61,733 bases of DNA from Bacillota bacterium (GTDB lineage: Bacteria > Bacillota > Clostridia > Lachnospirales > Bianqueaceae). Made by a program: the position numbers and the translations under genes. Under the pieces are notes generated by a model. The model had not been told where the DNA came from, did not search any database, and saw nothing but the letters and a program-made list of their open reading frames with translations. Positions 17,191 to 25,422 of the stretch are shown here, in pieces. Each line of letters opens with the position of its first letter. Within the stretch, counting starts at the first letter, position 1. Location of the stretch: contig JAGBND010000088.1 of assembly GCA_017634575.1 (NCBI GenBank), positions 1-61,733 of the forward strand, read 5' to 3'.

Positions 17191-17246
17191 ACAAATCATA
17201 CCATAGAAAATCTTCAATACTCTTCTCCAAAAAAAGGATAAATCCC

Positions 17247-18425
17247 ATGAAAAGCATCACCTTTCTTATTAAGCCTGCCTCCAGCCTTTGCAATCTTCGC
17301 TGCCGCTATTGCTTTTACGAGGATGAAGCCGAAAACCGTTCCATGCCCTCCATGGGGATAATGAATCAGGAAACGGCTGAGCTGTTAATCAACGAAGCCT
17401 ATCAAGAAGCCGGCAGCAAACTGATCAGTTTTGCATTTCAGGGAGGCGAACCAACCGTCTGCGGTCTTGATTTCTTTAAACATTTTACAGCCTATGCTAG
17501 GGCAAATAAACCGCAAAATGTTCAGCTGGCCTTCTCCATTCAAACCAACGGAACCTTGCTGGACGATGAATGGGCTGATTATTTTCATAAGGAAGAATTT
17601 CTTGTCGGGCTGTCCATCGATGGCCACAAGGATCTGCATAACCGTCACAGAGTCGATTCTTCCGGAAAAGATACCTGGAATAAAGTTATCCGCGCTGCAG
17701 AGCTTTTGAAAAAACACCGGGTAGAAACCAACGCCCTTTGCGTCGTAACCGGTCCCCTCTCCAGAAGCGCCGCCAAGGTTTATCAGAATCTCAAAAAGCT
17801 GGGATTCCGATACCAGCAGTATATCGCCTGTCTTGATCCCATCGGCGTTTCACGCGGTTCGACGCCCTGGTCCCTGACGCCAAAAGCATATGGGGAATTT
17901 CTCTGCCAGCTGTTTGATTTATGGTATCGGGATTGGGAAAATGGTGATTACCACAGCATACGGCTGTTTGAAGACTATATTCACATTATGCTCGGAGATG
18001 AGGGGAGCACCTGCGCCACCTGCGGAAAATGCGGCAGCTACTTTGTGGCCGAGGGTGACGGCTCTCTCTATCCCTGTGACTTTTTTGTACTGGATGACTG
18101 GAAAATGGGAATGCTGGGAGAAGCTTCTTTATCAGAACTGCAAAACGGAGAGGTCTGTCAGCGTTTTCTGTCTTTCGGCACACAAAAACCCGCCGAATGC
18201 CAAACCTGCCCCTATAGACAGCTTTGCAACGGCGGGTGTAAGAATGACTGGATCACCGAAGACGGCAGGCCCTTTACCTGGAAGAATGCCCTATCCCAGG
18301 ACACAGGCGCTCATGCCCCTCACAACTACTTCTGTGAATCCTTCCGGATGCTTTTTAACTATGCCGGTGATCGGATGAACATCATCGCCCGGGAAGAATA
18401 CCGGGCAAGATCGCAATACAGCTGA
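17247..18425 (+). CDS. Radical SAM/SPASM enzyme, anaerobic sulfatase-maturase-like
   Basis: A 392-residue radical SAM protein of the anaerobic sulfatase-maturating enzyme type, which oxidises a Cys or Ser of a target sulfatase to formylglycine. The SAM cluster is CNLRCRYC (Cys15, Cys19, Cys22). The SPASM region has CATCGKCGSYFVAEGDGSLYPCD and the late CQTCPYRQLCNGGCKND and YFCESF, which would hold two more 4Fe-4S clusters. Family landmarks include FAFQGGEPTVCG and SIQTNGTLLDDEW. No sulfatase gene is in this window, so the substrate lies elsewhere or is a different peptide. It converges with the aldo/keto reductase gene. Confidence 0.9.
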   Translation: MKSITFLIKPASSLCNLRCRYCFYEDEAENRSMPSMGIMNQETAELLINEAYQEAGSKLISFAFQGGEPTVCGLDFFKHFTAYARANKPQNVQLAFSIQTNGTLLDDEWADYFHKEEFLVGLSIDGHKDLHNRHRVDSSGKDTWNKVIRAAELLKKHRVETNALCVVTGPLSRSAAKVYQNLKKLGFRYQQYIACLDPIGVSRGSTPWSLTPKAYGEFLCQLFDLWYRDWENGDYHSIRLFEDYIHIMLGDEGSTCATCGKCGSYFVAEGDGSLYPCDFFVLDDWKMGMLGEASLSELQNGEVCQRFLSFGTQKPAECQTCPYRQLCNGGCKNDWITEDGRPFTWKNALSQDTGAHAPHNYFCESFRMLFNYAGDRMNIIAREEYRARSQYS

Positions 18426-18446
18426 TCTCCTGATCTCACTAAATAA

Positions 18447-18470
18447 AACACAAAGAACCGTCCCCTGTGC
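18447..18470 (+). repeat. Dispersed palindromic repeat, copy with one mismatch
   Basis: AACACAAAGAACCGTCCCC then TGTGC. It is the first of two direct copies between the convergent radical SAM and aldo/keto reductase genes. Confidence 0.8.
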
Positions 18471-18482
18471 AACCCTAAAGAA

Positions 18483-18506
18483 AACACAGAGAACCGTCCC
18501 CTGTGC
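18483..18506 (+). repeat. Dispersed palindromic repeat, second tandem copy
   Basis: AACACAGAGAACCGTCCCC then TGTGC, in the same orientation as the copy 36 bp upstream and identical to the copy at 34327-34350. Confidence 0.8.
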
Positions 18507-18514
18507 AGCTTAGG

Positions 18515-19627
18515 TTATCCTTCCAGAACGCGGCATTTCTCCAGCAGCTCGATGATGGGCAGATGCTGGGGGCAGGCGGCTTCGCACTGGCCGCACTGGA
18601 TACAGTCGCTGGCGCGGCCTTTACCCTGGGTAACATTATTGTATTCACGGATGGTCCTGAATTCAGGACTTCCTTTTTTGCGGTTTTCCACATTGAAGAT
18701 TTCCGGAATCGGAATATTCATGGGGCAGCCCTTGGTGCAGTAATGGCAGGCTGTGCAAGGAATGGACTGGTCCTTGTTCAGCGCCTCCTGCGCCTCGCGG
18801 ATCACGGCCTGCTCATGCTCATCAAGCGGTTTAAAGTCTTTCATATAGCTCAGGTTATCCATCATCTGCTCCAGAGAACTCATGCCGGACAGCACCACAT
18901 GGATGTTTTCCTGGCTGGCAACAAACCGGACAGCCCAGCTGGAATAGGAAAGACCGTTGTTTTCTTTATCGAAAACAGCCTTCACGGTATCAATCGGATC
19001 CGCCAGGATGCCGCCCTTGATGGGCTCCATAACGGTAACCGGTTTGCCATGGGCCTTACAGATCTCCAGATTGCGTTTGGAAGCAACGCCGGGGTTCTCC
19101 CAGTCGGCATAATTGATCTGCAGCTGGACAAATTCAGCTTCCGGGTGTTTGTTCAGAATCTCTTCCAACAGCTCGGGATCGGCATGAAAAGAAAAGCCAA
19201 GATGCTTGATCAGGCCTTTTTCCTTCTGCTCTTTGGCAAAATCCCAAAGGCCATATTCATCATAAAGATGATAGGAATTGCGCTGGAAAGCGTGAAGCAG
19301 ATAATAATCAAAATAGCCGGCTCCGGTTCTCTCCAAAGACGTGTAGAATTCCTGCTTCAACGCTTCGGGATCGGTATCTCCCGCGCGGGCAATCAGCTTG
19401 GTAGCCAGGGTATAGCTGTCTCTGGGATAGCGCTCCACCAGCGCTTTTTTTATTGCCTCTTCCGAGCCCTGATAGGCAAAGGCTGTGTCAAAATAGATGC
19501 CGCCGGCTTCCATAAAGCGGTCTACCATCTGTGAAACCTGGGGAACATCGATTTCCCCGTTTTCCAGTCTGGGCAGTCTCATCAGGCCAAAACCGAGTTT
19601 AAATTTAACAGGTTCAAGATTTGCCAT
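18515..19627 (-). CDS. Aldo/keto reductase with C-terminal ferredoxin-type domain
   Basis: A 370-residue NADPH-type oxidoreductase. Residues 1-270 are the aldo/keto reductase barrel (KLGFGLMRLP, YFDTAFAYQGSEEAI, LATKLIARAG, HLGFSFHAD). The C-terminus has two 4Fe-4S binding motifs, CTACHYCTKGCP and CIQCGQCEAACP, as in the YgbL/MviM-like clostridial branch. The substrate is unknown. The start at 19627 follows AGGAAGG; the open extension upstream has no ribosome site. The C-terminal 35 residues are clearly homologous to the short remnant at 53582-53698. Confidence 0.9.
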   Translation of the reverse strand: MANLEPVKFKLGFGLMRLPRLENGEIDVPQVSQMVDRFMEAGGIYFDTAFAYQGSEEAIKKALVERYPRDSYTLATKLIARAGDTDPEALKQEFYTSLERTGAGYFDYYLLHAFQRNSYHLYDEYGLWDFAKEQKEKGLIKHLGFSFHADPELLEEILNKHPEAEFVQLQINYADWENPGVASKRNLEICKAHGKPVTVMEPIKGGILADPIDTVKAVFDKENNGLSYSSWAVRFVASQENIHVVLSGMSSLEQMMDNLSYMKDFKPLDEHEQAVIREAQEALNKDQSIPCTACHYCTKGCPMNIPIPEIFNVENRKKGSPEFRTIREYNNVTQGKGRASDCIQCGQCEAACPQHLPIIELLEKCRVLEG

Positions 19628-19782
19628 AAGAATCCTTCCTTTCGTTCCTCTGACCGGGCTTGCTTTCACCATGGACAACAAATAACAGTCAAGCATCGCC
19701 GCCAGTCTTCATTACTAATTTCCCTTTTTCACATACAAAGTTCTGCCTAAGACATCTGCCGGCCAAACTCCGCTGTGCTGTC

Positions 19783-19811
19783 ATTATACCACACTTTTTC
19801 CATCTTGTCTT
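19783..19811 (-). promoter_or_regulatory. Promoter of the aldo/keto reductase gene
   Basis: On the minus strand TATAAT (19783-19788) is preceded by TG at one base and, 17 bp upstream, by AAGACA. Confidence 0.5.
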
Positions 19812-19875
19812 GGCACATCCCAAGAAACGATCACTTTTTAGTAAGAGGCCTTTTCCCGCCGGAAATTCTTCCGTC

Positions 19876-19904
19876 TTGACACGGCTCCCGGAAACAAGTA
19901 AGAT
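19876..19904 (+). promoter_or_regulatory. Promoter of the tex gene
   Basis: A perfect -35 TTGACA (19876-19881) is followed after 17 bp by TAAGAT (19899-19904), 54 bp upstream of the start codon. Confidence 0.65.
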
Positions 19905-19957
19905 ATATACTGCATTTTTTAAACCATCCTCCATGCAAGACAAAGGAGTACAGCTAA

Positions 19958-22162
19958 ATGGATCAGAATCTGATAAACAAACAGCTCATGGAAGAGCTTT
20001 CGTTAGAACAGTGGCAGGTCGAGAATGTCATCGCCCTGCTGGATGAAGGAAACACCATTCCCTTCATCGCCCGCTACCGCAAAGAAGCCCATGGCACCCT
20101 CTCCGACGAGGTGCTGCGCGCCTTCAGCGAACGCCTCACCTATCTGCGCGCCCTGGCGGAAAAGAAAGACCAGGTCATCCGCACCATCGAAGAGCAAGGC
20201 AAACTGACCGAGGAGCTGAAGGCTCAGATCGAGAACGCCAAGACCCAGGTGGAGGTAGACGATCTGTATCGTCCCTTCCGTCCGAAACGCCGGACCAGAG
20301 GCTCCATCGCCAAAGAACGCGGTCTTGAGCCCCTTGCCAAGGCTCTGCTGGATCCGAATCAGCCGGACGAGCCCGAAGCGCTGGCCGCTCCCTATGTGGA
20401 CCCCGAGAAAGAAATCCCGGACATCGCCGCTGCGCTTTCCGGCGCTTCGGATATTATTGCCGAGGATATTTCCGATCAGGCCGAATACCGCGCCCGGATC
20501 CGCAAACTGACCTTTGATCAGGGAACCCTCACCTCCAAGGCCAAAGATGCGGATGCCGAGAGCGTTTATGAAATGTATTACGATTTCCAGGAGCTGGTAA
20601 ACAAGCTTCCCGGCCACCAGGTCCTGGCGCTGAACCGCGGCGAAAAGGAGAAATTCTTAAAGGTAGATATTCTCTCTCCCATCGAGCAGATCGAAGCCTA
20701 CCTGCTCAAGAAGATCGTTCCTGCAGGCATCAAATCCCCCGGCAGAATCGCTGTCCTGGAGAATGCCGCCAAGGATGCGTACAAACGTCTTATCGCTCCC
20801 TCCATTGAAACCGAAATCCGGAACGAGCTGACGGAAAAAGCACAGGACGGCGCCATTAAGGTCTTTGGTCAGAACCTGATTCAGCTGTTGATGCAGCCGC
20901 CCATTTCCGGGCAGACCGTGCTGGGCTTCGACCCGGGTTACCGAAACGGCTGCAAGCTGGCGGTGGTCGACTCAACCGGCAAGGTGCTGGATACCGGCGT
21001 CATTTACCCCACCATGGGCAAAGGCCAGCAGGCAGAAGCCAAAGTCACCTTCGTCAAGATGATGGCCAAAAACCGCGTCTCCCTGATCTCGCTGGGCAAC
21101 GGCACCGCCTCCCGCGAATCCGAGCAGTTTATCGCAGATGTGCTGTCGGAGTACAATCCTCTGGCAAAAGCGAAAAACGCGCCTACGGTTTCCTACGTGG
21201 TGGTGTCAGAATCGGGCGCCAGCATTTATTCCGCATCCAAGCTGGCCGCAGAGGAATTTCCGGACTACGATGTAAACCTGCGCAGCGCGGTTTCCATTGC
21301 CCGCCGGCTGCAGGATCCGCTGGCTGAGCTGGTAAAAATCACGCCGGAATCCATTGGCGTAGGCCAGTATCAGCATGACATGGATCAGAAGAAGCTTTCC
21401 GAAGCTCTGGGCGGCGTCGTGGAAACCTGCGTCAACCGGGTCGGCGTGGATCTGAATACCGCGTCCCCCTCACTGCTGAGCTATATTTCAGGCATCAGCA
21501 AGCCCATTGCTAAAAATATTGTCGCCTATCGTGAAGAGAACGGTCCCTTCCCCTCCCGGAAGGCTTTGCTGAAGGTCCCCAAGCTTGGTCCCAAGGCCTT
21601 CGAGCAGTGCGCTGGCTTCCTCCGCGTTCCGGGTGGTCAGGAGCCTCTGGACAACACGGCCGTGCACCCCGAATCCTACGAGGCCGCCCGGGGCATGCTG
21701 ACAAAGATGGGCTATTCGCTTGATGAGCTCATCGAAAAAGGGTCGCTTCGCTCCGGCATGCCGCTGGTTCAGATCCAGCTGAAGGGCATGGACCGGGATG
21801 CGCTGGCCGAAGAGCTGGGTGTGGGCGTTCCCACCCTCACGGACATTGCCCAGGAGCTGGCTAAACCCGGCCGGGATCCCCGCTCCGAGATGCCCAAGCC
21901 GGTCCTTCGCACCGATGTGTTATCCATGGAAGACCTGAAGGTGGGCATGGTACTCAAGGGAACCGTGCGCAATGTCATCGATTTCGGCGCCTTTGTGGAT
22001 ATCGGCGTTCATCAGGACGGTCTTGTTCATATCAGTCAGCTGTCCAACAAGTTCGTAAAGCATCCGCTGGACGTGGTCAAAGTAGGCGATGTGGTGGATG
22101 TAAAGGTCGTTTCACTGGATATCGCCAAGAAGCGCATCGGTTTGTCCATGAAAAATCTGTAA
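19958..22162 (+). CDS. tex: Tex family RNA-binding transcription accessory protein
   Basis: A 734-residue cytoplasmic Tex/YdcI homologue that binds nucleic acid and is linked to transcription. Domains in order: helical Tex N-terminal region (1-200, with IPFIARYRKEAHGTLSDEVL), YqgF/RNase-H-like domain (about 325-450, VLGFDPGYRNGCKLAVVDST), tandem helix-hairpin-helix motifs (about 490-560, LNTASPSLLSYISGI and FPSRKALLKVPKLGPKAFEQ) and a C-terminal S1 domain (about 652-734, GTVRNVIDFGAFVDIGVHQ). Length and domain order are normal. The ATG follows AAAGGAG, and the gene has its own consensus promoter. Confidence 0.95.
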   Translation: MDQNLINKQLMEELSLEQWQVENVIALLDEGNTIPFIARYRKEAHGTLSDEVLRAFSERLTYLRALAEKKDQVIRTIEEQGKLTEELKAQIENAKTQVEVDDLYRPFRPKRRTRGSIAKERGLEPLAKALLDPNQPDEPEALAAPYVDPEKEIPDIAAALSGASDIIAEDISDQAEYRARIRKLTFDQGTLTSKAKDADAESVYEMYYDFQELVNKLPGHQVLALNRGEKEKFLKVDILSPIEQIEAYLLKKIVPAGIKSPGRIAVLENAAKDAYKRLIAPSIETEIRNELTEKAQDGAIKVFGQNLIQLLMQPPISGQTVLGFDPGYRNGCKLAVVDSTGKVLDTGVIYPTMGKGQQAEAKVTFVKMMAKNRVSLISLGNGTASRESEQFIADVLSEYNPLAKAKNAPTVSYVVVSESGASIYSASKLAAEEFPDYDVNLRSAVSIARRLQDPLAELVKITPESIGVGQYQHDMDQKKLSEALGGVVETCVNRVGVDLNTASPSLLSYISGISKPIAKNIVAYREENGPFPSRKALLKVPKLGPKAFEQCAGFLRVPGGQEPLDNTAVHPESYEAARGMLTKMGYSLDELIEKGSLRSGMPLVQIQLKGMDRDALAEELGVGVPTLTDIAQELAKPGRDPRSEMPKPVLRTDVLSMEDLKVGMVLKGTVRNVIDFGAFVDIGVHQDGLVHISQLSNKFVKHPLDVVKVGDVVDVKVVSLDIAKKRIGLSMKNL

Positions 22163-22206
22163 AGCCGGATAAAAACGCACCTTATTAAAACATTTTTAAA
22201 AAACGC

Positions 22207-22268
22207 TTGAAATTAACCCTGGTTTGGTGTATCCTCTAGATAGTTAATATCCGTAACACTATCGTTAC
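22207..22268 (+). promoter_or_regulatory. Promoter and small inverted repeat upstream of the second sugar isomerase gene
   Basis: TTGAAA (22207-22212) and TATCCT (22230-22235) are spaced by 17 bp. GTAAC (22253-22257) and GTTAC (22264-22268) form an inverted repeat just downstream of the likely start of transcription. Confidence 0.5.
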
Positions 22269-22299
22269 AAGTATTATTATTGATAAGGAGATTTTTCCT

Positions 22300-23355
22300 A
22301 TGGCTATGAATTTAGGCATCAGCAGCTATTGCCTTTGCAACAAGCTCTATTCCAAGGAATGGACAATTTTTGATATCATGAACTGGGCCAAGGAGCACGA
22401 CTGCACCCATATGGAAGTCGTTCCCTTCGGTCTGCCCCTTTTCAAAGAAGACGGCGTCGCCGACATGGACTTCGCCAAAGCTATCGGCGAGCATGCTGAC
22501 AAGATCGGCCTTCCCCTTTCCGCTTTCTCTCTGAACGCCTGCTTTATCCGCCCCGGCGACGATGAAGAACAGGGTTCCTCCAACCGCGAGCGCAACGTTA
22601 CCGTTCAGTATCATGGCAGCCGCGAAGACAAGTTCCAGCAGGAGCTGGTTCGTGTAGAGACGGTTATGAACATGGCAAAGGAAATGGGCATCAAGAACTT
22701 TCGTTCCGACGTTTGCTCCGGCGCTCATCCGCTTCGCATCAACACCCCCGAGCAGTTCGAAGAGGACTTCCCGGTATTCGTAAAAGCCGTTAAAGAGCTG
22801 GCTGACTATGCCGCAGGCCTTGGCATGAACCTCACCTTGGAAAACCATGGTCTGTATGTAAACGGCGCTGATCGCGTGATCCGTATTCTGCGCGCTGCGA
22901 ACAAAGAGAACATCGGCCTGACCGTTGATGTCGGCAACTATCTGTGCGTCGATGAAGAGCCGGTTGTTTCCGTAGCCAAAGCCATTAAATATGCTGACAT
23001 GATCCATCTGAAAGACTTCTATATCCGTAAGGTTGAGAAGATGTATCCCCAGAACGGTATGTATGTCAACTTCCCCGAGATTCCGAATGTCAAACCCAGA
23101 AAACGTCCCACCACTCCCGAAGAGTGGAAAGCCATGATCCCCAGCTTCGGCTATGTGGGAACTGCCGCTGGCAACACCATCCTGCGCGGCGCTATCATCG
23201 GCCAGGGCGATATGGATATGTGGAAGATTATTTCCATCATCAAGAATTCCGGTTATGAGAAGCAGATTTCTCTGGAGTTCGAGGGCATGGAAGACTGCAT
23301 TGCAGGTACGACTTACGGTCTGGAGACCGCCCGTTATATCTGGGAGCGCGTCTAA
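22300..23355 (+). CDS. Sugar phosphate isomerase/epimerase
   Basis: A 351-residue xylose-isomerase-like TIM-barrel protein. Likely metal ligands are in LTLENHGLYVNG, GLTVDVGNYLC, MIHLKDFY and the late ISLEFEGMED. It is longer than the member at 3185, with an insertion between the histidine loop and the last strand (residues about 245-290). Codon use is strongly biased toward GCx/CCC and other frequent codons of the window, which fits good expression. The ATG at 22300 follows ATAAGGAG. It is monocistronic, between its own promoter and hairpins. The substrate is unknown. Confidence 0.88.
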   Translation: MAMNLGISSYCLCNKLYSKEWTIFDIMNWAKEHDCTHMEVVPFGLPLFKEDGVADMDFAKAIGEHADKIGLPLSAFSLNACFIRPGDDEEQGSSNRERNVTVQYHGSREDKFQQELVRVETVMNMAKEMGIKNFRSDVCSGAHPLRINTPEQFEEDFPVFVKAVKELADYAAGLGMNLTLENHGLYVNGADRVIRILRAANKENIGLTVDVGNYLCVDEEPVVSVAKAIKYADMIHLKDFYIRKVEKMYPQNGMYVNFPEIPNVKPRKRPTTPEEWKAMIPSFGYVGTAAGNTILRGAIIGQGDMDMWKIISIIKNSGYEKQISLEFEGMEDCIAGTTYGLETARYIWERV

Positions 23356-23445
23356 GCGAGGCTTCACTTCTTTCTGAACCCAAGTTTTTTGGGCCTCGCT
23401 GTGAGAATGCCTGCGGCATTCTCTGATGTATGTCAACGTGATATG

Positions 23446-23484
23446 AAAAAAACAGGACCTTCCTTTTATGGAGGGTCCTGTTTT
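23446..23484 (+). terminator. Intrinsic terminator
   Basis: AAAACAGGACC pairs with GGTCCTGTTTT around a 17-base loop, ending in a T run. Two smaller hairpins (GCGAGGC/GCCTCGC and GAATGCC/GGCATTC) lie upstream. It separates the sugar isomerase gene from the glycosylase gene. Confidence 0.75.
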
Positions 23485-23505
23485 GAAATTTATAAGGAGT
23501 GTTTT

Positions 23506-24012
23506 ATGCCGGGCGAATATCAATCATTGACTCATCCTTTTGGGCCGCTTTTTGACGGGGAAAGCCGGGTGCTGATTCTTGGGAGCTTTCCTTCGGTTAA
23601 ATCCCGGGAGCAGGCCTTCTTTTACGGTCATCCGCAAAACCGATTCTGGCCGCTCATTGCGGCCCTTCTGGGAGAGGATATTCCCCTGAGGGAAGATATC
23701 GAAGCCAAGAAGCGAATCATCCTTTCCCATCACCTGGCGCTGTGGGACAGCATCGGCAGCTGTGAGATTATCGGCTCCTCCGACAGCTCGATCCGGAACG
23801 TTAAGGCGAATGATCTTTTCCTGATCACCAGCCAAGCGCCGATCCAGATGATTTTCTGCAATGGAGCCGCATCTTACCAGATGCTTAAAAAATATGGCCA
23901 GGTTCCGGAGGGCATTCCGGTGACCAAGCTTCCCTCCACCTCACCCGCCAACGCTGCATGGTCGCTGGAGCGGCTGACTGCGGAATGGAAGCAGATTCTG
24001 CAATATCTTTAA
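23506..24012 (+). CDS. DNA-deoxyinosine glycosylase (uracil-DNA glycosylase superfamily)
   Basis: A 168-residue base-excision repair enzyme of the hypoxanthine/deoxyinosine DNA glycosylase branch of the UDG superfamily. Family landmarks: RVLILGSFPSVKSREQAFFY (about 19-38), HPQNRFWPLI, ALWDSIGSCE and LPSTSPANA near the C-terminus. It would remove deaminated adenine (or uracil) from DNA. The start at 23506 follows ATAAGGAG; the frame is open further upstream but crosses the terminator. The gene converges with the MBL/GNAT gene, with only 6 bp between the two ends. Confidence 0.85.
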   Translation: MPGEYQSLTHPFGPLFDGESRVLILGSFPSVKSREQAFFYGHPQNRFWPLIAALLGEDIPLREDIEAKKRIILSHHLALWDSIGSCEIIGSSDSSIRNVKANDLFLITSQAPIQMIFCNGAASYQMLKKYGQVPEGIPVTKLPSTSPANAAWSLERLTAEWKQILQYL

Positions 24013-24018
24013 TCCATA

Positions 24019-25422
24019 TTATTTTCTGATAAACAGCGGAACACCCCATTCATCTTCGCCGTTTTCCACGAAGCCGTGGGCTTTCCAGAAGCGGGTGGGG
24101 TCGGTGAGGGAACAGTTCAGTTCGTAGTAGGCTGCTCCCTGCGCCTTGGTATGCTCGAAGAAGGCCGTGACGCAGTGATGGCCGCAGCCGTCCCCCCTGT
24201 ATGGTTTGAAAACCCAGAAGTCCAGCAGGAAGCATTTTCCGTCTTCCCTGTCGTAGATACAGTAGGAGCAGGCTCCGATCCGCTTTCCTTCCCGGACAAA
24301 CCAGGCTAGATGATGCCGGTTTTCATCCCGCTTCATATGGGCCTCGATGACGGACCGGTATTCCTCTCCGGAAAAGTAATCGATATCCTCCGCAGAAGAG
24401 ATAATGCCATCCTCTATCAAGTACCGGATGTGAAGCTTCCAGAACTCATTCAATTCCGCAGCAAAGCGTTCGTTTGCCGCCTCATCATCCGCTGCCGGCT
24501 CGATCTCCTCCAGGGTAATCTCCGGCACCTTCTGGATTTCTTCGTAGGACAGCTGACCGTTCGTTCCGAGAGTGAATACATAGCCGCAGCGGTCTGAAAT
24601 CAGCAGCCTGACATCTTCTCTGGCCGCCTTCAGCATGTTCACGTTTCCTTTAAACTGACTGTAAACCGATGCTGTCCAGTTCGTGGCTACCACATACCGC
24701 GGCCGGTAAAAGGCAAGCGCCTCTTCACTGAAAAGATTGCCGCACAAATGATGCGGCGCCTTCATCAGATCAATAGGGCCATCCGTAAGGGCTTTAACCG
24801 CCTCGCAGTACTGATCATTCAGACGGTCGTATTTGGGGTAATCCAGCGATTCGTTGTTTGCGTCTCCGCCTAAATAAATATTAGTTCCATTCAGCCGGCA
24901 GAACAGCGCGGCGGAATTGGTGTTTTCTCCAAACCGGATCTGACCTTTGTAGGGAGAAGCCGGGTCCTCGTACATTTCACGGATCGCATTGGTATTGCCA
25001 AAAACCCTGAAATCGAAATCCCCGAGCCTCACATGCTCCAGGCTTTCATCGATCATCACCAGGTTTGACACATTTCTGGCCTGTTCGCACATATCCGCGC
25101 ACAAGGCCGACTCCGTCCGGTTGTATTCGTCGGTCGCCTGCCGGCCATTCGAAGTGGAGCTGTTCAGTCCCGAAAAGCCCTTCATGTACACCGTCCCTAC
25201 CGGATAATCCCTGAGAATCGCCGGCAGGGAGCCATAGTGATCCCGGTGAAAATGGGTAATCAGGATGAACTCCAGCCTCTCAAGCCCAATCTCCTGAAAA
25301 TACGGCCTGATCCGAAGCTCATAGGCCTCTTTGATTCCTGTATCAATCAGTCCGTAAAGACCATCCGACTCAATCAGTATCACATCATTCCATACCGCTC
25401 TCAGAAAATGAATTTTATTCAT
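24019..25422 (-). CDS. Fusion of metallo-beta-lactamase-fold hydrolase and GNAT acetyltransferase
   Basis: A 467-residue two-domain protein. Residues 1-290 are an MBL-fold hydrolase of the ComEC/Rec2-like type, with HFHRDH at 57-62, a lone GGDANNES motif and MKAPHHLCGN. Residues about 325-467 form a GNAT acetyltransferase (FLLDFWVFKPYRGDGCGHHC with the acetyl-CoA loop, and ELNCSLTDPTRFWKAHGF). The combination of hydrolase and acetyltransferase is unusual. Its ATG overlaps the TGA of the upstream gene (TGATG), so the two are translationally coupled. It is the last gene of an operon of unknown function. Confidence 0.85.
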   Translation of the reverse strand: MNKIHFLRAVWNDVILIESDGLYGLIDTGIKEAYELRIRPYFQEIGLERLEFILITHFHRDHYGSLPAILRDYPVGTVYMKGFSGLNSSTSNGRQATDEYNRTESALCADMCEQARNVSNLVMIDESLEHVRLGDFDFRVFGNTNAIREMYEDPASPYKGQIRFGENTNSAALFCRLNGTNIYLGGDANNESLDYPKYDRLNDQYCEAVKALTDGPIDLMKAPHHLCGNLFSEEALAFYRPRYVVATNWTASVYSQFKGNVNMLKAAREDVRLLISDRCGYVFTLGTNGQLSYEEIQKVPEITLEEIEPAADDEAANERFAAELNEFWKLHIRYLIEDGIISSAEDIDYFSGEEYRSVIEAHMKRDENRHHLAWFVREGKRIGACSYCIYDREDGKCFLLDFWVFKPYRGDGCGHHCVTAFFEHTKAQGAAYYELNCSLTDPTRFWKAHGFVENGEDEWGVPLFIRK

